64,000 nucleotides of DNA from CAWHOW01 sp963831005 (lineage in GTDB: Bacteria > Bacteroidota > Bacteroidia > Bacteroidales > CG2-30-32-10): NCBI GenBank assembly GCA_963831005.1, contig CAWHOW010000038.1, positions 1 through 64,000 of the forward strand, read 5' to 3'. Positions 1 to 9,808 of the stretch are shown one piece after another (within the stretch, counting starts at the first letter, position 1; every line of letters begins with the position of its first letter). The notes under the pieces are model-generated. The model did not search any database. It was not told the origin of the DNA and was given only the letters and a program-made list of their open reading frames with translations. The translations under genes and the position numbers were made by a program.

Positions 1-154
1 ACAAAAATAAAAAAATAATTAACAAGATAAGGTTAATAAAAAAATATTTTTAAAAGAGTTTCTAAAATTAATTGTATTTGCTTTGCCATATATATGGCAG
101 GCTTTTTAACACAGAGCAAATTAAAGCATATAAATAAATGCATAAAAACCAAAA

Positions 155-1114
155 GTGTTAAAAAGAGCGGATAGAATAAAATCAATATTACTTCTTAACA
201 AGGGATTTAGTTATGAAGAAATAGCAGAGTTTCTATTAATAGATGATGGAACAGTGAGGAGATGGCATAAGATATTTGAAACAGAAGGAATGAAAACATT
301 GCTTGAAGATAACTACACTGGCGGGATAAGTAAATTAACTTCTGCTGAAAAGATAGAATTAACAGCACATTTAGAAGAAAATATTTATTTAACGGCAAAA
401 GAAATATGTGCTTATGTTCATGCAAACTATGGAGTTAAATATACTTCAAAAGGTATGACAAGTCTTTTGCATCAAATGGGATTCAGCTACAAAAAGCCTA
501 AACATATTCCGGGCAAAGCAAATAAAAAAGCACAAGGAGAATTCATTGAAAAATATAACGAGTTTAAAGAGACCAAATCAGCGGAAGACCACATATATTT
601 TATGGACGGAGTTCATCCGTTACATAACTCACAACCTGCTTATGGCTGGATAAAGAAAGGTAAAGAGCAAGTGCTTAAGACCAATACTGGTCGCATGAGA
701 GTGAATCTTAATGGAGCATACAATATAGAGGAACATAAAGCAATTATTCGTGAAGACGAAAGTATAAATTCTCAATCAACTATAGCGCTATTAGAGCAAA
801 TGCTAAAAGAGCAACCATTAGGAATACTTTATATAATATTGGATAATGCAAAATATTATCGTTCACAATTAGTGAAAGAATTTTTAGGAAAAAACCAAAG
901 AATACAGTTTGTGTTTTTACCGCCATATAGTCCGAATCTTAACCTTATAGAACGATTATGGAAGTTTTTTAAGAAAAATATAACATATAATGAGTATTAC
1001 GAAAAATTTGCAGTTTTTAAGGAAAAGTGTTTGAATTTCTTTGATAATATTGAAAAGTATAAAAGTGAACTGAAAAGTTTAATGACTGAAAATTTTCATC
1101 TAATTCAGGCTTGA
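155..1114 (+). CDS. IS630-family DDE transposase
   Basis: Transposase that would cut and rejoin the ends of an IS630/Tc1-mariner type element. The N-terminal part (about residues 1-110) is a tandem helix-turn-helix region for end recognition; the catalytic part shows D151 (FMDGVHP), D230 (IILDNAKYY) and E266 (PYSPNLNLIERLWKFF), the DDE triad with the family's typical 35-residue D-E spacing. At 319 residues it is close to full length. The start is a GTG at 155; an upstream ATG at 138 is out of frame. I could not find convincing terminal inverted repeats on both sides, and the window begins only 154 bases upstream, so the left end may lie outside or be lost. No cargo gene. Confidence 0.9.
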   Translation: MLKRADRIKSILLLNKGFSYEEIAEFLLIDDGTVRRWHKIFETEGMKTLLEDNYTGGISKLTSAEKIELTAHLEENIYLTAKEICAYVHANYGVKYTSKGMTSLLHQMGFSYKKPKHIPGKANKKAQGEFIEKYNEFKETKSAEDHIYFMDGVHPLHNSQPAYGWIKKGKEQVLKTNTGRMRVNLNGAYNIEEHKAIIREDESINSQSTIALLEQMLKEQPLGILYIILDNAKYYRSQLVKEFLGKNQRIQFVFLPPYSPNLNLIERLWKFFKKNITYNEYYEKFAVFKEKCLNFFDNIEKYKSELKSLMTENFHLIQA

Positions 1115-1317
1115 TTTTTTGCAAACCCGTTTTCCTTGAGTATAATATTGCAAAAATATAATAAATAAATCATACCTAAATCGTTTCCATATAAAATAAT
1201 TATTAACTTCTTCCATTAGATAGTTATAACTGAAGAAATATTTGGTTAAAGCTATTATTGTTTAAATTTTACCGATTAATATCGTGTTATATAAGTTATT
1301 AACACTTACTAACAAAA

Positions 1318-1345
1318 AAGAGCGGCTTTATCAAGTCGCTCTTTT
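1318..1345 (-). terminator. Rho-independent terminator after argF
   Basis: A 10-bp stem (AAGAGCGGCT / AGTCGCTCTT, one G-U pair) with a TTATCA loop, followed on the minus strand by a run of T (the AAAAAA at 1314-1319 on the plus strand). It lies 18 bases past the argF stop codon. Confidence 0.8.
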
Positions 1346-1363
1346 AAATTATTATTTCATTGC

Positions 1364-2365
1364 TTATGAACCTAACGTGGCAACCATAACTGCTTTAATG
1401 GTGTGAAGCCTGTTTTCAGCTTCATCGAATACCACCGACATAGTTGATTCAAATACTTCTTCGGTAACTTCCATACCATTGAGCCCGTACTTCTTGAAAA
1501 TATCTTCGCCAACTGTTGTTTCCCTATTGTGGAATGCAGGAAGACAATGCAGGAACTTAACTTTTGGGTTTCCTGTTTTCTTTACTGCTTCCAGATTAAC
1601 CTGGTAGGGTTTCAGCAATTTAATTCTCTTTTCCCATAGTTCAGCAGGTTCACCCATAGATACCCATACATCAGTATAAATAAAGTCAACGCCTTTAACT
1701 CCTTCGTCAATATTTTCTGTGAGTGTAATCTTAGCTCCTGTTTCTTTTGCTATTTCCTTACACTGTTTCACAAGCGATTCATCAGGCCAGCATTCTTTGG
1801 GTGCAGTTGCCCTGAAATCCATTCCCATCTTAGCTGCGCCAACCATTAATGAATTGCCTACATTATTCTGCGCATCGCCCATAAAAGTGAAAGCCATTTT
1901 ATTAAGCGGTTTATCACAATGCTCCATCATGGTCAGAAAATCAGCAAGTATCTGTGTAGGATGGAATTCTGTTGTGAGTCCATTCCATACTGGAACTCCT
2001 GCATATTCTGCAAGATCTTCAACAATACTTTGCCCATAACCACGATATTCAATACCATCATACATTCTGCCAAGCACACGTGCAGTATCCTTCATAGATT
2101 CCTTTTTACCTATCTGTGACCCACTGGGCCCAATATAAGTAACATGTGCTCCTTGGTCAAGAGCTGCAACTTCAAAAGCACAACGTGTACGTGTTGAATC
2201 TTTTTCGAAGATCAGTGCGATGTTCTTATTCTTTAAACGCTGTTGCTCTGTGCCATTGCACTTAGCTTTTTTAAGGTCAAGAGAAAGATCGAGCAGAAAT
2301 TTAATTTCCGTTGGTGTGTAATCAAGAAGTTTTACAAAACTCCTGTTCTTCAGATTGAAAGCCAT
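1364..2365 (-). CDS. argF: Ornithine carbamoyltransferase
   Basis: Transfers the carbamoyl group of carbamoyl phosphate to ornithine to give citrulline in cytoplasmic arginine synthesis. The sequence shows the carbamoyl-phosphate motif STRTR (57-61), HPTQ (135-138), the ornithine-loop SMGE (236-239) and HCLP (273-276), the classical ornithine-type set. At 333 residues it matches the longer ArgF/ArcB class of Escherichia coli. Many Bacteroidota instead carry an N-acetylornithine/N-succinylornithine carbamoyltransferase; the SMG loop and HCLP argue for true ornithine use here. The same enzyme family can run in the catabolic direction (arginine deiminase pathway), but no arcA or arcC neighbour is present. 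It is monocistronic, with its own terminator and a promoter-like element 50 bases upstream. Confidence 0.95.
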   Translation of the reverse strand: MAFNLKNRSFVKLLDYTPTEIKFLLDLSLDLKKAKCNGTEQQRLKNKNIALIFEKDSTRTRCAFEVAALDQGAHVTYIGPSGSQIGKKESMKDTARVLGRMYDGIEYRGYGQSIVEDLAEYAGVPVWNGLTTEFHPTQILADFLTMMEHCDKPLNKMAFTFMGDAQNNVGNSLMVGAAKMGMDFRATAPKECWPDESLVKQCKEIAKETGAKITLTENIDEGVKGVDFIYTDVWVSMGEPAELWEKRIKLLKPYQVNLEAVKKTGNPKVKFLHCLPAFHNRETTVGEDIFKKYGLNGMEVTEEVFESTMSVVFDEAENRLHTIKAVMVATLGS

Positions 2366-2415
2366 AGATTCCTCCGTGGATTATATAGGTTAATACTAAA
2401 TTATTTCGTTGCAGG

Positions 2416-2423
2416 CAAAGATA
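2416..2423 (-). promoter_or_regulatory. Bacteroidota -7 promoter element for argF
   Basis: Minus-strand TATCTTTG matches the Bacteroidota -7 consensus TAnnTTTG and sits about 50 bases upstream of the argF ATG. No well-spaced -33 TTTG was clear. Confidence 0.45.
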
Positions 2424-2491
2424 GAAATAGATTTCGAAAAATAAATTCTTTTCAAAAAAAATATAACCTTAGTGAGTCAAACAATTAATTT

Positions 2492-3229
2492 TTAATACCC
2501 GAAGTTAATGGTATTAATAGTATAATGTTTTGCATCATAGGTTTTAATAAGGTTAGAATGAGCATTTTCAGCTTCTGTAAAAGAACAGTATTTATTAACA
2601 ATTATATTGTCAGCAAACAGATTCCATATTTTAGGATATTTAACCATGATAGCTTTTTTGAATTGGTTTTTGGCGCCTTCTTCATTATTATAAGGAACCT
2701 TAGAAACAACAACATCTGAAACTATAGCCGTCCATTTTGAATTCACTATTGTAAATGATTGGGCTACATAATAACGAGTAGGATCGCTAATATTTGTATT
2801 GGGTTTTATCGAATTATCTTTTGAAGGAATAGTACTCCTTAAAGCTTCTATGTCTATGCTTCCATTATACTGCAAAAAAGCAACAGTGCCAACGCCAAGC
2901 ACAATTAAACCTATAACTATTATGATAATAATCCATCCTGTTCCAAGACCTTTTTTATTAGGTCTCTTTGGTGTAAATCCTGGCAAAGGTTTCTGGCTAT
3001 TTACGGGAGGTATTATAGGTGGAACAAGCGGCGGCACAATGGGAGGAGGAGGTGGTATAACAGGAGGTTTCGGAACCGTAACAGGCGGCGGAACAACCGG
3101 TGCTGCAGTTGTTTGATTAACCGGATTTATTTCTGCCAGTTTATATCCACATGAAGGACAAAGAATTTCGTCGCCATCAAGCTTAGCTCCACATTGAGGA
3201 CAAAATAAAAGATCGTGCTTCTTTTCCAT
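2492..3229 (-). CDS. Zinc-ribbon, proline-rich, single-pass membrane protein
   Basis: Function unknown. Residues 10-27 form a treble-clef zinc ribbon (Cys 10, 13, 24, 27), followed by a long proline-rich linker (about 45-90) and one transmembrane helix (99-119). The C-terminal 125 residues have no motif I recognise. With the ribbon in the cytoplasm, the C-terminal domain would be periplasmic. The next gene on the same strand (4120-3329) starts with the same kind of ribbon and also goes into the membrane, so the two may be functionally linked; each has its own promoter-like element. Confidence 0.7.
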   Translation of the reverse strand: MEKKHDLLFCPQCGAKLDGDEILCPSCGYKLAEINPVNQTTAAPVVPPPVTVPKPPVIPPPPPIVPPLVPPIIPPVNSQKPLPGFTPKRPNKKGLGTGWIIIIIVIGLIVLGVGTVAFLQYNGSIDIEALRSTIPSKDNSIKPNTNISDPTRYYVAQSFTIVNSKWTAIVSDVVVSKVPYNNEEGAKNQFKKAIMVKYPKIWNLFADNIIVNKYCSFTEAENAHSNLIKTYDAKHYTINTINFGY

Positions 3230-3260
3230 TATGATTCTTTTTAATAACTAATTTCAAATA

Positions 3261-3268
3261 CAAATGTA
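3261..3268 (-). promoter_or_regulatory. -7 promoter element for the zinc-ribbon gene
   Basis: Minus-strand TACATTTG fits TAnnTTTG and lies 32 bases upstream of the ATG at 3229. Confidence 0.4.
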
Positions 3269-3328
3269 ATGATTATATGAAAAATCAATAAAGTCAGAAA
3301 ATCCGGCTTTATTATGATATATGAATAA

Positions 3329-4120
3329 TTAATATTTAAAATTAAAATGTCCCGGCCCAACTGCAAATACTGACATAAATATAGCACCCAGCGCTAATGA
3401 CAATACGAAATAAACAACAATAACAATACCCAATGTTGCAAAGAAATATCCAATCTGGCTTTCTTTAGCAGGTTTCATCGTGTATTCCATACCAACATAC
3501 AGAAGATATAATCCATAAATGCCTGCAAGCAGAGCTATAAAAGCAAGAGGCGGATAAAAATTTAATACTCCTGCTACCCACATAGGTGTGAATGAATATG
3601 CAACAAGTTGCATAGCTCTTCCAAAATTCTTCTGACTTTTAAATGAAGGAGCAAGAGCATCAACGATAAGTGATGTGATATACACACCTGCTATTGCTGA
3701 AATAAAAGAAGTAATGCCAACTTCCAGACCCCATGTCCAACTGCTGAATCTAAATCCCCAACCATAACTAACACCAATAACACCATAACCTATAATGCTA
3801 AAGATGGCAGGGATTAACGCTAATGGAATAGCATAACCAAATAAGATAGACGATGTATTAGGTGTTTCAGCACTTACAGCCTGCCATTCGGCTTTTGTTT
3901 TAAACATAATGTTTGAGGCACGTGTAAAAATGTTAGATGCAGCTGCTTTAACGTTAGCTTCATTAAAATTCCGAAATGTATTGTGTTGTGGTTGTTGAGG
4001 TGGTGTCTGCTGCTGTTGAGGCGGCGGAGGAGTAACAGGTGCTTCGGTTAAATTAAATCCGCACACATGGCAGAATTTTGCGCCAGCTTTCAACTCGGCG
4101 CCACATTTTGGACAAAACAT
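3329..4120 (-). CDS. Zinc-ribbon Yip1-type multi-pass membrane protein
   Basis: Residues 3-20 are a zinc ribbon (Cys 3, 6, 17, 20), then a Pro/Gln-rich linker, then from about residue 85 four or five hydrophobic helices with the glycine-rich layout of Yip1/YIF1-like proteins. In bacteria these are membrane proteins of unknown role. 263 residues. It shares its zinc-ribbon N-terminus with the gene just downstream on the same strand. The family call is moderate because it rests on hydrophobicity pattern rather than a sharp motif. Confidence 0.65.
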   Translation of the reverse strand: MFCPKCGAELKAGAKFCHVCGFNLTEAPVTPPPPQQQQTPPQQPQHNTFRNFNEANVKAAASNIFTRASNIMFKTKAEWQAVSAETPNTSSILFGYAIPLALIPAIFSIIGYGVIGVSYGWGFRFSSWTWGLEVGITSFISAIAGVYITSLIVDALAPSFKSQKNFGRAMQLVAYSFTPMWVAGVLNFYPPLAFIALLAGIYGLYLLYVGMEYTMKPAKESQIGYFFATLGIVIVVYFVLSLALGAIFMSVFAVGPGHFNFKY

Positions 4121-4168
4121 AGTAAAATAATTTTAGTTAAACAATATTATTTCTTAATTGATAGTTTT

Positions 4169-4176
4169 CAAAGATA
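4169..4176 (-). promoter_or_regulatory. -7 promoter element for the Yip1-type gene
   Basis: Minus-strand TATCTTTG, a match to TAnnTTTG, 49 bases upstream of the ATG at 4120. Confidence 0.45.
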
Positions 4177-4231
4177 AAGATATTTTTCAGATGAGAAATT
4201 TCATTAAATTTATTTCAATATTATTTCTTAT

Positions 4232-4239
4232 TACCTTTG
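4232..4239 (+). promoter_or_regulatory. -7 promoter element for the M1 peptidase
   Basis: TACCTTTG matches TAnnTTTG and lies 22 bases upstream of the ATG at 4262, a usual distance in this phylum. Confidence 0.5.
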
Positions 4240-4261
4240 TTTTATACTTAAATTCATATTC

Positions 4262-6283
4262 ATGGAATACATTAAACGTATTTATTTTGAAGTTATGTTA
4301 ATATTTAATATTCTTTACATTGTAACTTTTCTTAATTCAACGACTTTTTCTCAGCAAGCTTCTGTTCTGAATGGGAAATGGGATTGCCAACAGCAAGAAA
4401 TTCATGAGAAAGGATTGATGACGAATAAATCACATAACACTTCAGGACATTCTTACGATGTATTAAAATACAATATTAATGTTGACCTGTTTAATTGCTA
4501 CTACAGTCCTTACCCCCACTCCTTTTCCGCTGATGAAATCATTAGTTTTAAAATTGATTCTGCTTTGAGCTCTATTAATCTTAATGCTGTAAATTCCTCT
4601 CTTATAATTGACTCAGTGAAAATGTCTGGTATTTCATTTACACTAGTTAGTAACATTCTAAATATTAAACTAAACAGAGTGTATAATCCCGGCGAAATAT
4701 CCAAAGTAAAGATATACTATCATCACCTTGATGTAAGAGATTCTGCTTTTTATACAGGTGCAGGATTAGTTTATACTGATTGTGAACCCGAAGGCGCACG
4801 CAAATGGTTTCCCTGTTGGGACAAACCGTCTGATAAAGCTTTGTCGGAGATCACAGCCAAAGTTCCGGTTGGTGTATTGTTTGGGTCAAATGGAAGTTTG
4901 CAGGATTCTATTGTCAAAGGTGATTCTCTTTATTATCACTGGGTGAACAACGATCCAATAGCTACATATTTAATGGTAATGACAAGTAAAATGGGTTATA
5001 AGCTTGATATAAAATACTGGCATAAGCTCACTGATTCCACTCAATTAATTCCAGTACGATTTTATTATAACAAGGGGGAGAATCCTGAACCCAGTGAAGA
5101 CATTATTGGCAACATTACAACATTCTATTCAAGTTTGTTTGGTGAGTATCCATTTGAGAAAATCGGATTTGCCACACTTGATACACAATTTACGTGGGGA
5201 GGAATGGAGGACCAGACTCTGATAAGCCTTTGTCCCGGCTGCTGGCAGGCCGATCTTATTTCTCATGAATTTGCACACCATTGGTTTGGAGACATGATTA
5301 GTCCCGCCACGTGGGCTGATGTTTTCCTTAACGAAGGATTTGCCACTTACTGCGAAGCGCTTTATGATGAGCATTTAGCCGGCCATGAAAGGTATATATT
5401 TGACATTTTTACAGATGCCTACCGTTATCTCTTGGGTAACCCCGGATGGGCAATATATAATCCTTCTTGGGTACACAGGACTCCAAATACTGATACCTTG
5501 TTTAACGTCGCAATTTCCTACTATAAAGGTGCCGGCCTTCTCCATATGTTCAGATGCTTAGTGGGCGATTCAGTGTTTTTCACGGCTATAAAATCATATG
5601 CCACCGATACAGTGAATTTCAAATACATGAATGCAACTATCCCGGATTTTATTACAAAGATGAACCTATGTTGCAAACAGAATCTTAACTGGTTCTTTGA
5701 AGAATGGTTAAAGCAGCCCAATCATCCCGTTTATGAAAACACTTATAATATTGTACATAATAGCAACGACACGTGGATAGTGAATTTTACAGTTAATCAG
5801 GTGCTGACAAATGCAGGCTTTTTCAGGATGCCTGTTGAGTTAAAAGTTTTATTTGGAGATCTAAGCGATACCATAATTAAAGTAATTAATGATTCAAATA
5901 ATCAAGTGTTTTGTCTCTCTTTTTCAAAGCAACCGGGCTTGGTGGAATTCGATCCTGATAATAAAATTGTACTGAAACAGGCTAATTTATCAGAGGGAAT
6001 AAAAGAATACAACAGCAATGATGCCCAGGTAAACTTATATCAAAACTCACCCGAGCCTTTCAGAGGTAAAACACAAATTGCATTTGAGCTTCCTTCTGCA
6101 ATGTCGGTAAAAATTACCATTTACGATGTTTATGGCCAGACAGTTTGCGAATTAACTGATAACAATATGACTATAGGAATACATCAGGTTAAATTTGATG
6201 CAAACGGTTTAAAAAAAGGTATGTATTATTATAGCCTTGAAACAGGCAATAGAAAAATAGTAAATAAAATGACGGTGATGTAA
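4262..6283 (+). CDS. Secreted M1-family metallo-aminopeptidase with T9SS sorting domain
   Basis: Zinc aminopeptidase, probably exported across the outer membrane by the type IX system. A hydrophobic signal segment covers residues 5-30. The N-terminal beta domain is followed by the exopeptidase signature GGMEDQ (313-318, the GAMEN equivalent) and the zinc site HEFAHH (H335, E336, H339) with E358 exactly 18 residues later in NEGF, so all catalytic residues are present. The last 80 residues (about 595-673) are a type A T9SS C-terminal domain, starting near NLYQNSPEPF and ending in KMTVM. It is a short M1 enzyme without the helical domain IV of the long aminopeptidase N group. It stands alone between divergent and convergent neighbours. 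Confidence 0.93.
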   Translation: MEYIKRIYFEVMLIFNILYIVTFLNSTTFSQQASVLNGKWDCQQQEIHEKGLMTNKSHNTSGHSYDVLKYNINVDLFNCYYSPYPHSFSADEIISFKIDSALSSINLNAVNSSLIIDSVKMSGISFTLVSNILNIKLNRVYNPGEISKVKIYYHHLDVRDSAFYTGAGLVYTDCEPEGARKWFPCWDKPSDKALSEITAKVPVGVLFGSNGSLQDSIVKGDSLYYHWVNNDPIATYLMVMTSKMGYKLDIKYWHKLTDSTQLIPVRFYYNKGENPEPSEDIIGNITTFYSSLFGEYPFEKIGFATLDTQFTWGGMEDQTLISLCPGCWQADLISHEFAHHWFGDMISPATWADVFLNEGFATYCEALYDEHLAGHERYIFDIFTDAYRYLLGNPGWAIYNPSWVHRTPNTDTLFNVAISYYKGAGLLHMFRCLVGDSVFFTAIKSYATDTVNFKYMNATIPDFITKMNLCCKQNLNWFFEEWLKQPNHPVYENTYNIVHNSNDTWIVNFTVNQVLTNAGFFRMPVELKVLFGDLSDTIIKVINDSNNQVFCLSFSKQPGLVEFDPDNKIVLKQANLSEGIKEYNSNDAQVNLYQNSPEPFRGKTQIAFELPSAMSVKITIYDVYGQTVCELTDNNMTIGIHQVKFDANGLKKGMYYYSLETGNRKIVNKMTVM

Positions 6284-6416
6284 GTTATACCGTTATTTGA
6301 CTTCTTAAATAAAGCATAGCCTACTTATTTTTAAAAAGAAGTCAAAAGAACAGATATTTTCGTTACTCATGCCTTCACTTCTAATTTTTCTATTAGAGAT
6401 TTTTTAAATTATCTCA

Positions 6417-7505
6417 TTAATTAAAGCAGAAATACCCGGGAACAATACCTACCTTGAACGAATCAACCACTGTGCCTGTGGTATTGTAGCGCAGGAACCA
6501 GCCAGGGTCGGTATAATCGCCTGCATTGGTAGCATAAAGGTATTTAGTTGTATTGTCATAACCCAGCCCAAAGAATGAACGATTAATAAGCGGAGAAGAG
6601 TTCAAAGCGCTTGCAGTAATAGGAAAAGCGTAAACCTGGCTATTGCAGATGTAATACAAATTCTGCAAAGCGCCGTCAATTACAGTATTCGAGGGATGAT
6701 AGCCTGTTCCCGGGAAAACAAAGTTCTTCACTATAGTGTCACTTACAGGGTCAATGCAAACAAGGCTACCGGGGGTATAAAGCGATGTATTTGGCCAACC
6801 ATCATATCCGCCACAGGTAACCCATATTTTGCCGTTGGCGTCAATGTTAAGGCTGTTAGGGCTGTAATTTTTTAACTGTATAGTAGCCGCTACTGTATTG
6901 GTCTGAGTATTGATAACAGTAACTGTGCTGTCTGTACCCATCCCTCCGGCATTAGAAGCGTACAAATAATTCCCTGAAATAACCATTGCGCCTGGTGAAT
7001 GCCCTGTATTTATCTTACTTGTAAGAGTATTGTTGCTAAGGTTAACAACACCAATAAACCCATTACCGCTGCTTCCCCAATCAGAAACATACGCAGTGGA
7101 TGAATTTAGCACAGTTAAGTAATAAGGATAAACAAAACCCGTAATGGTTGCCACTGATTTAAAAGTGGAAGCATTAACTACTTCTACAACCGCACCGTTA
7201 TTCACCACTATATAACCATTACCGTTATTTATAGTCATCGACTCGGCAGCATTTCCCAGCGGACGACCATTAACACCGGCGAAAATATCGTTTGAAACAG
7301 CTTTGGTGCTTCTGTTAAAGAAGCTTACTGTTCCCGCACCACTGGGATAAGTTCCCTGGTTTACAATAAATACTCCTGCACCATAAGCGCCTGTTGGCGG
7401 CGTTGTGGTTGTTTGGGTTACCGGCGATGAATCTTTTTTACAAGCCGTAACCATTGCTGTTAGCGCAATGGCTGCAATTGCTGTTTTGATGATTGTTGTT
7501 TTCAT
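6417..7505 (-). CDS. BtuG-like beta-propeller lipoprotein (putative surface cobalamin-binding protein)
   Basis: A lipoprotein: hydrophobic signal then a lipobox ending in C22 (MVTAC). The remainder is a YncE/DUF5074-type seven-bladed beta-propeller with repeated YIVVNNG, YLYASNAG and IWVTCGG-like strands. It is the second gene downstream of a cobalamin riboswitch and directly follows a BtuB-like TonB receptor on the same strand. In Bacteroides thetaiotaomicron the surface propeller lipoprotein BtuG partners BtuB and binds B12 with very high affinity; the lipobox, fold and location here fit that role. The assignment as BtuG is inference from fold and context, because I cannot align it. An alternative is a general YncE-like surface propeller. 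Confidence 0.75.
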   Translation of the reverse strand: MKTTIIKTAIAAIALTAMVTACKKDSSPVTQTTTTPPTGAYGAGVFIVNQGTYPSGAGTVSFFNRSTKAVSNDIFAGVNGRPLGNAAESMTINNGNGYIVVNNGAVVEVVNASTFKSVATITGFVYPYYLTVLNSSTAYVSDWGSSGNGFIGVVNLSNNTLTSKINTGHSPGAMVISGNYLYASNAGGMGTDSTVTVINTQTNTVAATIQLKNYSPNSLNIDANGKIWVTCGGYDGWPNTSLYTPGSLVCIDPVSDTIVKNFVFPGTGYHPSNTVIDGALQNLYYICNSQVYAFPITASALNSSPLINRSFFGLGYDNTTKYLYATNAGDYTDPGWFLRYNTTGTVVDSFKVGIVPGYFCFN

Positions 7506-7535
7506 TGTTTTAATATTAGTTATTGGTCATTGAGT

Positions 7536-7580
7536 TATTGTTCTCGATAAGCTTCGCTACTCGAACTGACATTGATAATT
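7536..7580. repeat. Copy of a dispersed palindromic element
   Basis: Contains TCTCGATAAGCTTCGCTACTCGAACTGACA-like sequence (given here only in outline), related to the longer copy at 32395-32515, which ends with the same CTACTCGAACTGACA. It lies between the BtuG-like gene and btuB, so it is part of the operon's intergenic spacer. Confidence 0.5.
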
Positions 7581-7747
7581 AGTTGTTATTCTTCAGTCTA
7601 AATCTTAATTCGTAAATTAACTGCCTACTGCCCCTGCCCTCTTTTCCCTGCTTCCCCCATTCCCCGTTTCACTTCTTCCTTTGAATTTTTGACTTGGAGA
7701 TTGAGACTTGGCTCTTCCTTTACTGCTTACTGCTCCTGCCAACTTTC

Positions 7748-9661
7748 TTAAATTCCAATCCCTATCGTGAGCATATAATTTATTTCAGGCATAGGCATCC
7801 ATTCAATAGGGTAATAACGCTCACTCCAGATGTTCAGAAGAGAGAGTTGTATATTTGCTTTAATTCTACTTATCTTTATTATTGCCCCCGCATTAATATT
7901 GCCAATGGTATATGCCGGAAGAAACGCAGTATTATCTTCTTCTGTAAATCGTTTACTAGTGAAATTCTGATTATAAGAAAAATAATAATTCTTCTTATAG
8001 CTTACGCTGAAAGTCCCGCACACGTCATTCCGTGGAACGTAGATTAGCTGTTTATGCAGGCTGTTATCGCCGGGGGTAACTTCATTCTCGTAAGTAGAAT
8101 GCGCATAAGTATAACTTGCATTCAAAGAAAACAAGAAGCTTCCTTTAGCAAATGATGCTTTTGCCGATGATTCCACTCCCCTGCAATTTACTTTAAGTAC
8201 ATTCCCGGCTTCCGAAACATCTGCAGAAACAGGCACCCAGAGGATAAAGTCATTGATCATGGAATTATAAACAGTAGCGTTTAACTCAATATGAAATGCA
8301 TTCTTCTTTATCGAATAGGTTAAGCCTGCTTCTTCATTCCAGCTTGTTTCAGGCTTAAGCTGCAGGTTGCCCCCCGGCTGATAATACAATTCATTAAACG
8401 TAAGCGACCTGTAGTTCTTTGAAACACTCCCCGAAAACATAAGATTCTTAATTAGCTTACCTTCTATACCGAGTGAAGGTGAAAAGGGAGCATTATAACC
8501 TTCAATTGCTTCCTGGCGCAAATTAACATTCAACGACCAGCCAAAAGAGAAACGATGGATATAGGAAAGAAAAGCAGCTCCTGAATATTGTATCTTTTCC
8601 GAGTTATATGCAGCAATATTTGCAATATCTTCTTTCCCGTTTATGCCAAAATAGATTTGATTATTGCCAAATGTTTTATTCGCTTCTGCTTCAGTAATGA
8701 ATGTTTTTGTTTTGTATATTGAATTAATGTTAGCAATGGAATCCACATAATCATAATAATCATTCAGGTAGGCTGCTTTTATCTTAAAAGAAAATGCAGA
8801 TGCATTAATTTTCCAGCTCAGCAAGGCTTTTTCAGCTTTGTCAACCTGGTAAGCTTTGCTTATACCGCTAACAAGTGTTGCAGGGATATTGCGGTCGCTG
8901 TTTTCGTACCATATAGAGATTCCCAGCAACTGGTTTTTAGTAAGCCTGATATAAGTGTCGTTCATCAAACCATATTGCATCACCTGATCGTTTTGCATCC
9001 GTTTGCGGGGAAGGGAAAGTTGGGCATAATCAGTATAAGGGAAATCATTAACAGCGCTTTTCCTGAAGAAACAAGTCTTTGAGAAAATACTATTATTAGC
9101 AATGTTGAATGAACCATTGGTGATATAAGTACCAAAGCTTCCAAACGACTGGTTGATCAAAGCGCTCAATTGTTTAGTAAATACAGGTTCATTGCCAAAG
9201 AAAATGCTTCCGCCAATGTTTCCGCTTCCATAAAGCGATGCAGAGCCTCCGTGTTTTATTTCAATTGTGTTAAAGAAAGAAGCGGGAATAAGCGATATAT
9301 CATAAAAGCCCTGATTAGGGGTGTTTACCTCTATTCCATTCCAGAAGATGCCCGTATGCTCGGCAGCTGTTCCCCTGAACATAACAGAAACAATATTATC
9401 CAAACCATAGGATTTAATATATACAGAAGTGTATGAGGCAAGAAGTTCGGCAGCATTTAGTGTTCGTGTTTCAGCAAGAGTAAGTGAATCGAGGGTATCT
9501 ACTTTATAACCGATAGAACAGGCATTCAAACGTTCGGCAGTTACAGATACTGGAGAAAGCTGATGAATTGTATCAGTAATATTCTTTTGAGAATAGGCAG
9601 AAAAGCCTATAAGCATCAGGAAAAAAGATATGCTTATTTTATTTCTTTTAAAGGCTTTCAT
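7748..9661 (-). CDS. btuB: TonB-dependent outer-membrane receptor, BtuB-like (cobalamin)
   Basis: Outer-membrane 22-stranded barrel that would import cobalamin or related corrinoids with TonB energy. Residues 1-24 are a signal peptide; the plug domain covers roughly 40-150, with the TonB-box-like SPVSVTAERL near its start, VMFRGTAAEHTGIFWNGIEVN and the GGSASLYGSGNIGG motif. The barrel ends in the hydrophobic strand INYMLTIGIGI. At 637 residues it is in the size range of BtuB rather than the larger SusC class. A cobalamin riboswitch lies 148 bases upstream on the same strand, which fixes the substrate class, and a BtuG-like lipoprotein follows downstream. Confidence 0.9.
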   Translation of the reverse strand: MKAFKRNKISISFFLMLIGFSAYSQKNITDTIHQLSPVSVTAERLNACSIGYKVDTLDSLTLAETRTLNAAELLASYTSVYIKSYGLDNIVSVMFRGTAAEHTGIFWNGIEVNTPNQGFYDISLIPASFFNTIEIKHGGSASLYGSGNIGGSIFFGNEPVFTKQLSALINQSFGSFGTYITNGSFNIANNSIFSKTCFFRKSAVNDFPYTDYAQLSLPRKRMQNDQVMQYGLMNDTYIRLTKNQLLGISIWYENSDRNIPATLVSGISKAYQVDKAEKALLSWKINASAFSFKIKAAYLNDYYDYVDSIANINSIYKTKTFITEAEANKTFGNNQIYFGINGKEDIANIAAYNSEKIQYSGAAFLSYIHRFSFGWSLNVNLRQEAIEGYNAPFSPSLGIEGKLIKNLMFSGSVSKNYRSLTFNELYYQPGGNLQLKPETSWNEEAGLTYSIKKNAFHIELNATVYNSMINDFILWVPVSADVSEAGNVLKVNCRGVESSAKASFAKGSFLFSLNASYTYAHSTYENEVTPGDNSLHKQLIYVPRNDVCGTFSVSYKKNYYFSYNQNFTSKRFTEEDNTAFLPAYTIGNINAGAIIKISRIKANIQLSLLNIWSERYYPIEWMPMPEINYMLTIGIGI

Positions 9662-9808
9662 TCTTACTCTGTTTCATTAGCTGTATAAAATACTAATTGC
9701 AACAATGTGCTTAAGCTTATAGAAAGAAACAAAGGAATAAAAACAGATTAAAGTTTGATTTTATCCACGCCTTTCACCCGAAAGCATTGCACTAATATGT
9801 ATTAAAAT

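Noticed and set aside
1127..1143. 17-base word shared with the right end of array 2 (inverted, near 30613-30629), considered as an IS630 end
   Set aside because: No matching copy at the left side of the transposase, and one 17-base AT-rich match in 64 kb can occur by chance.
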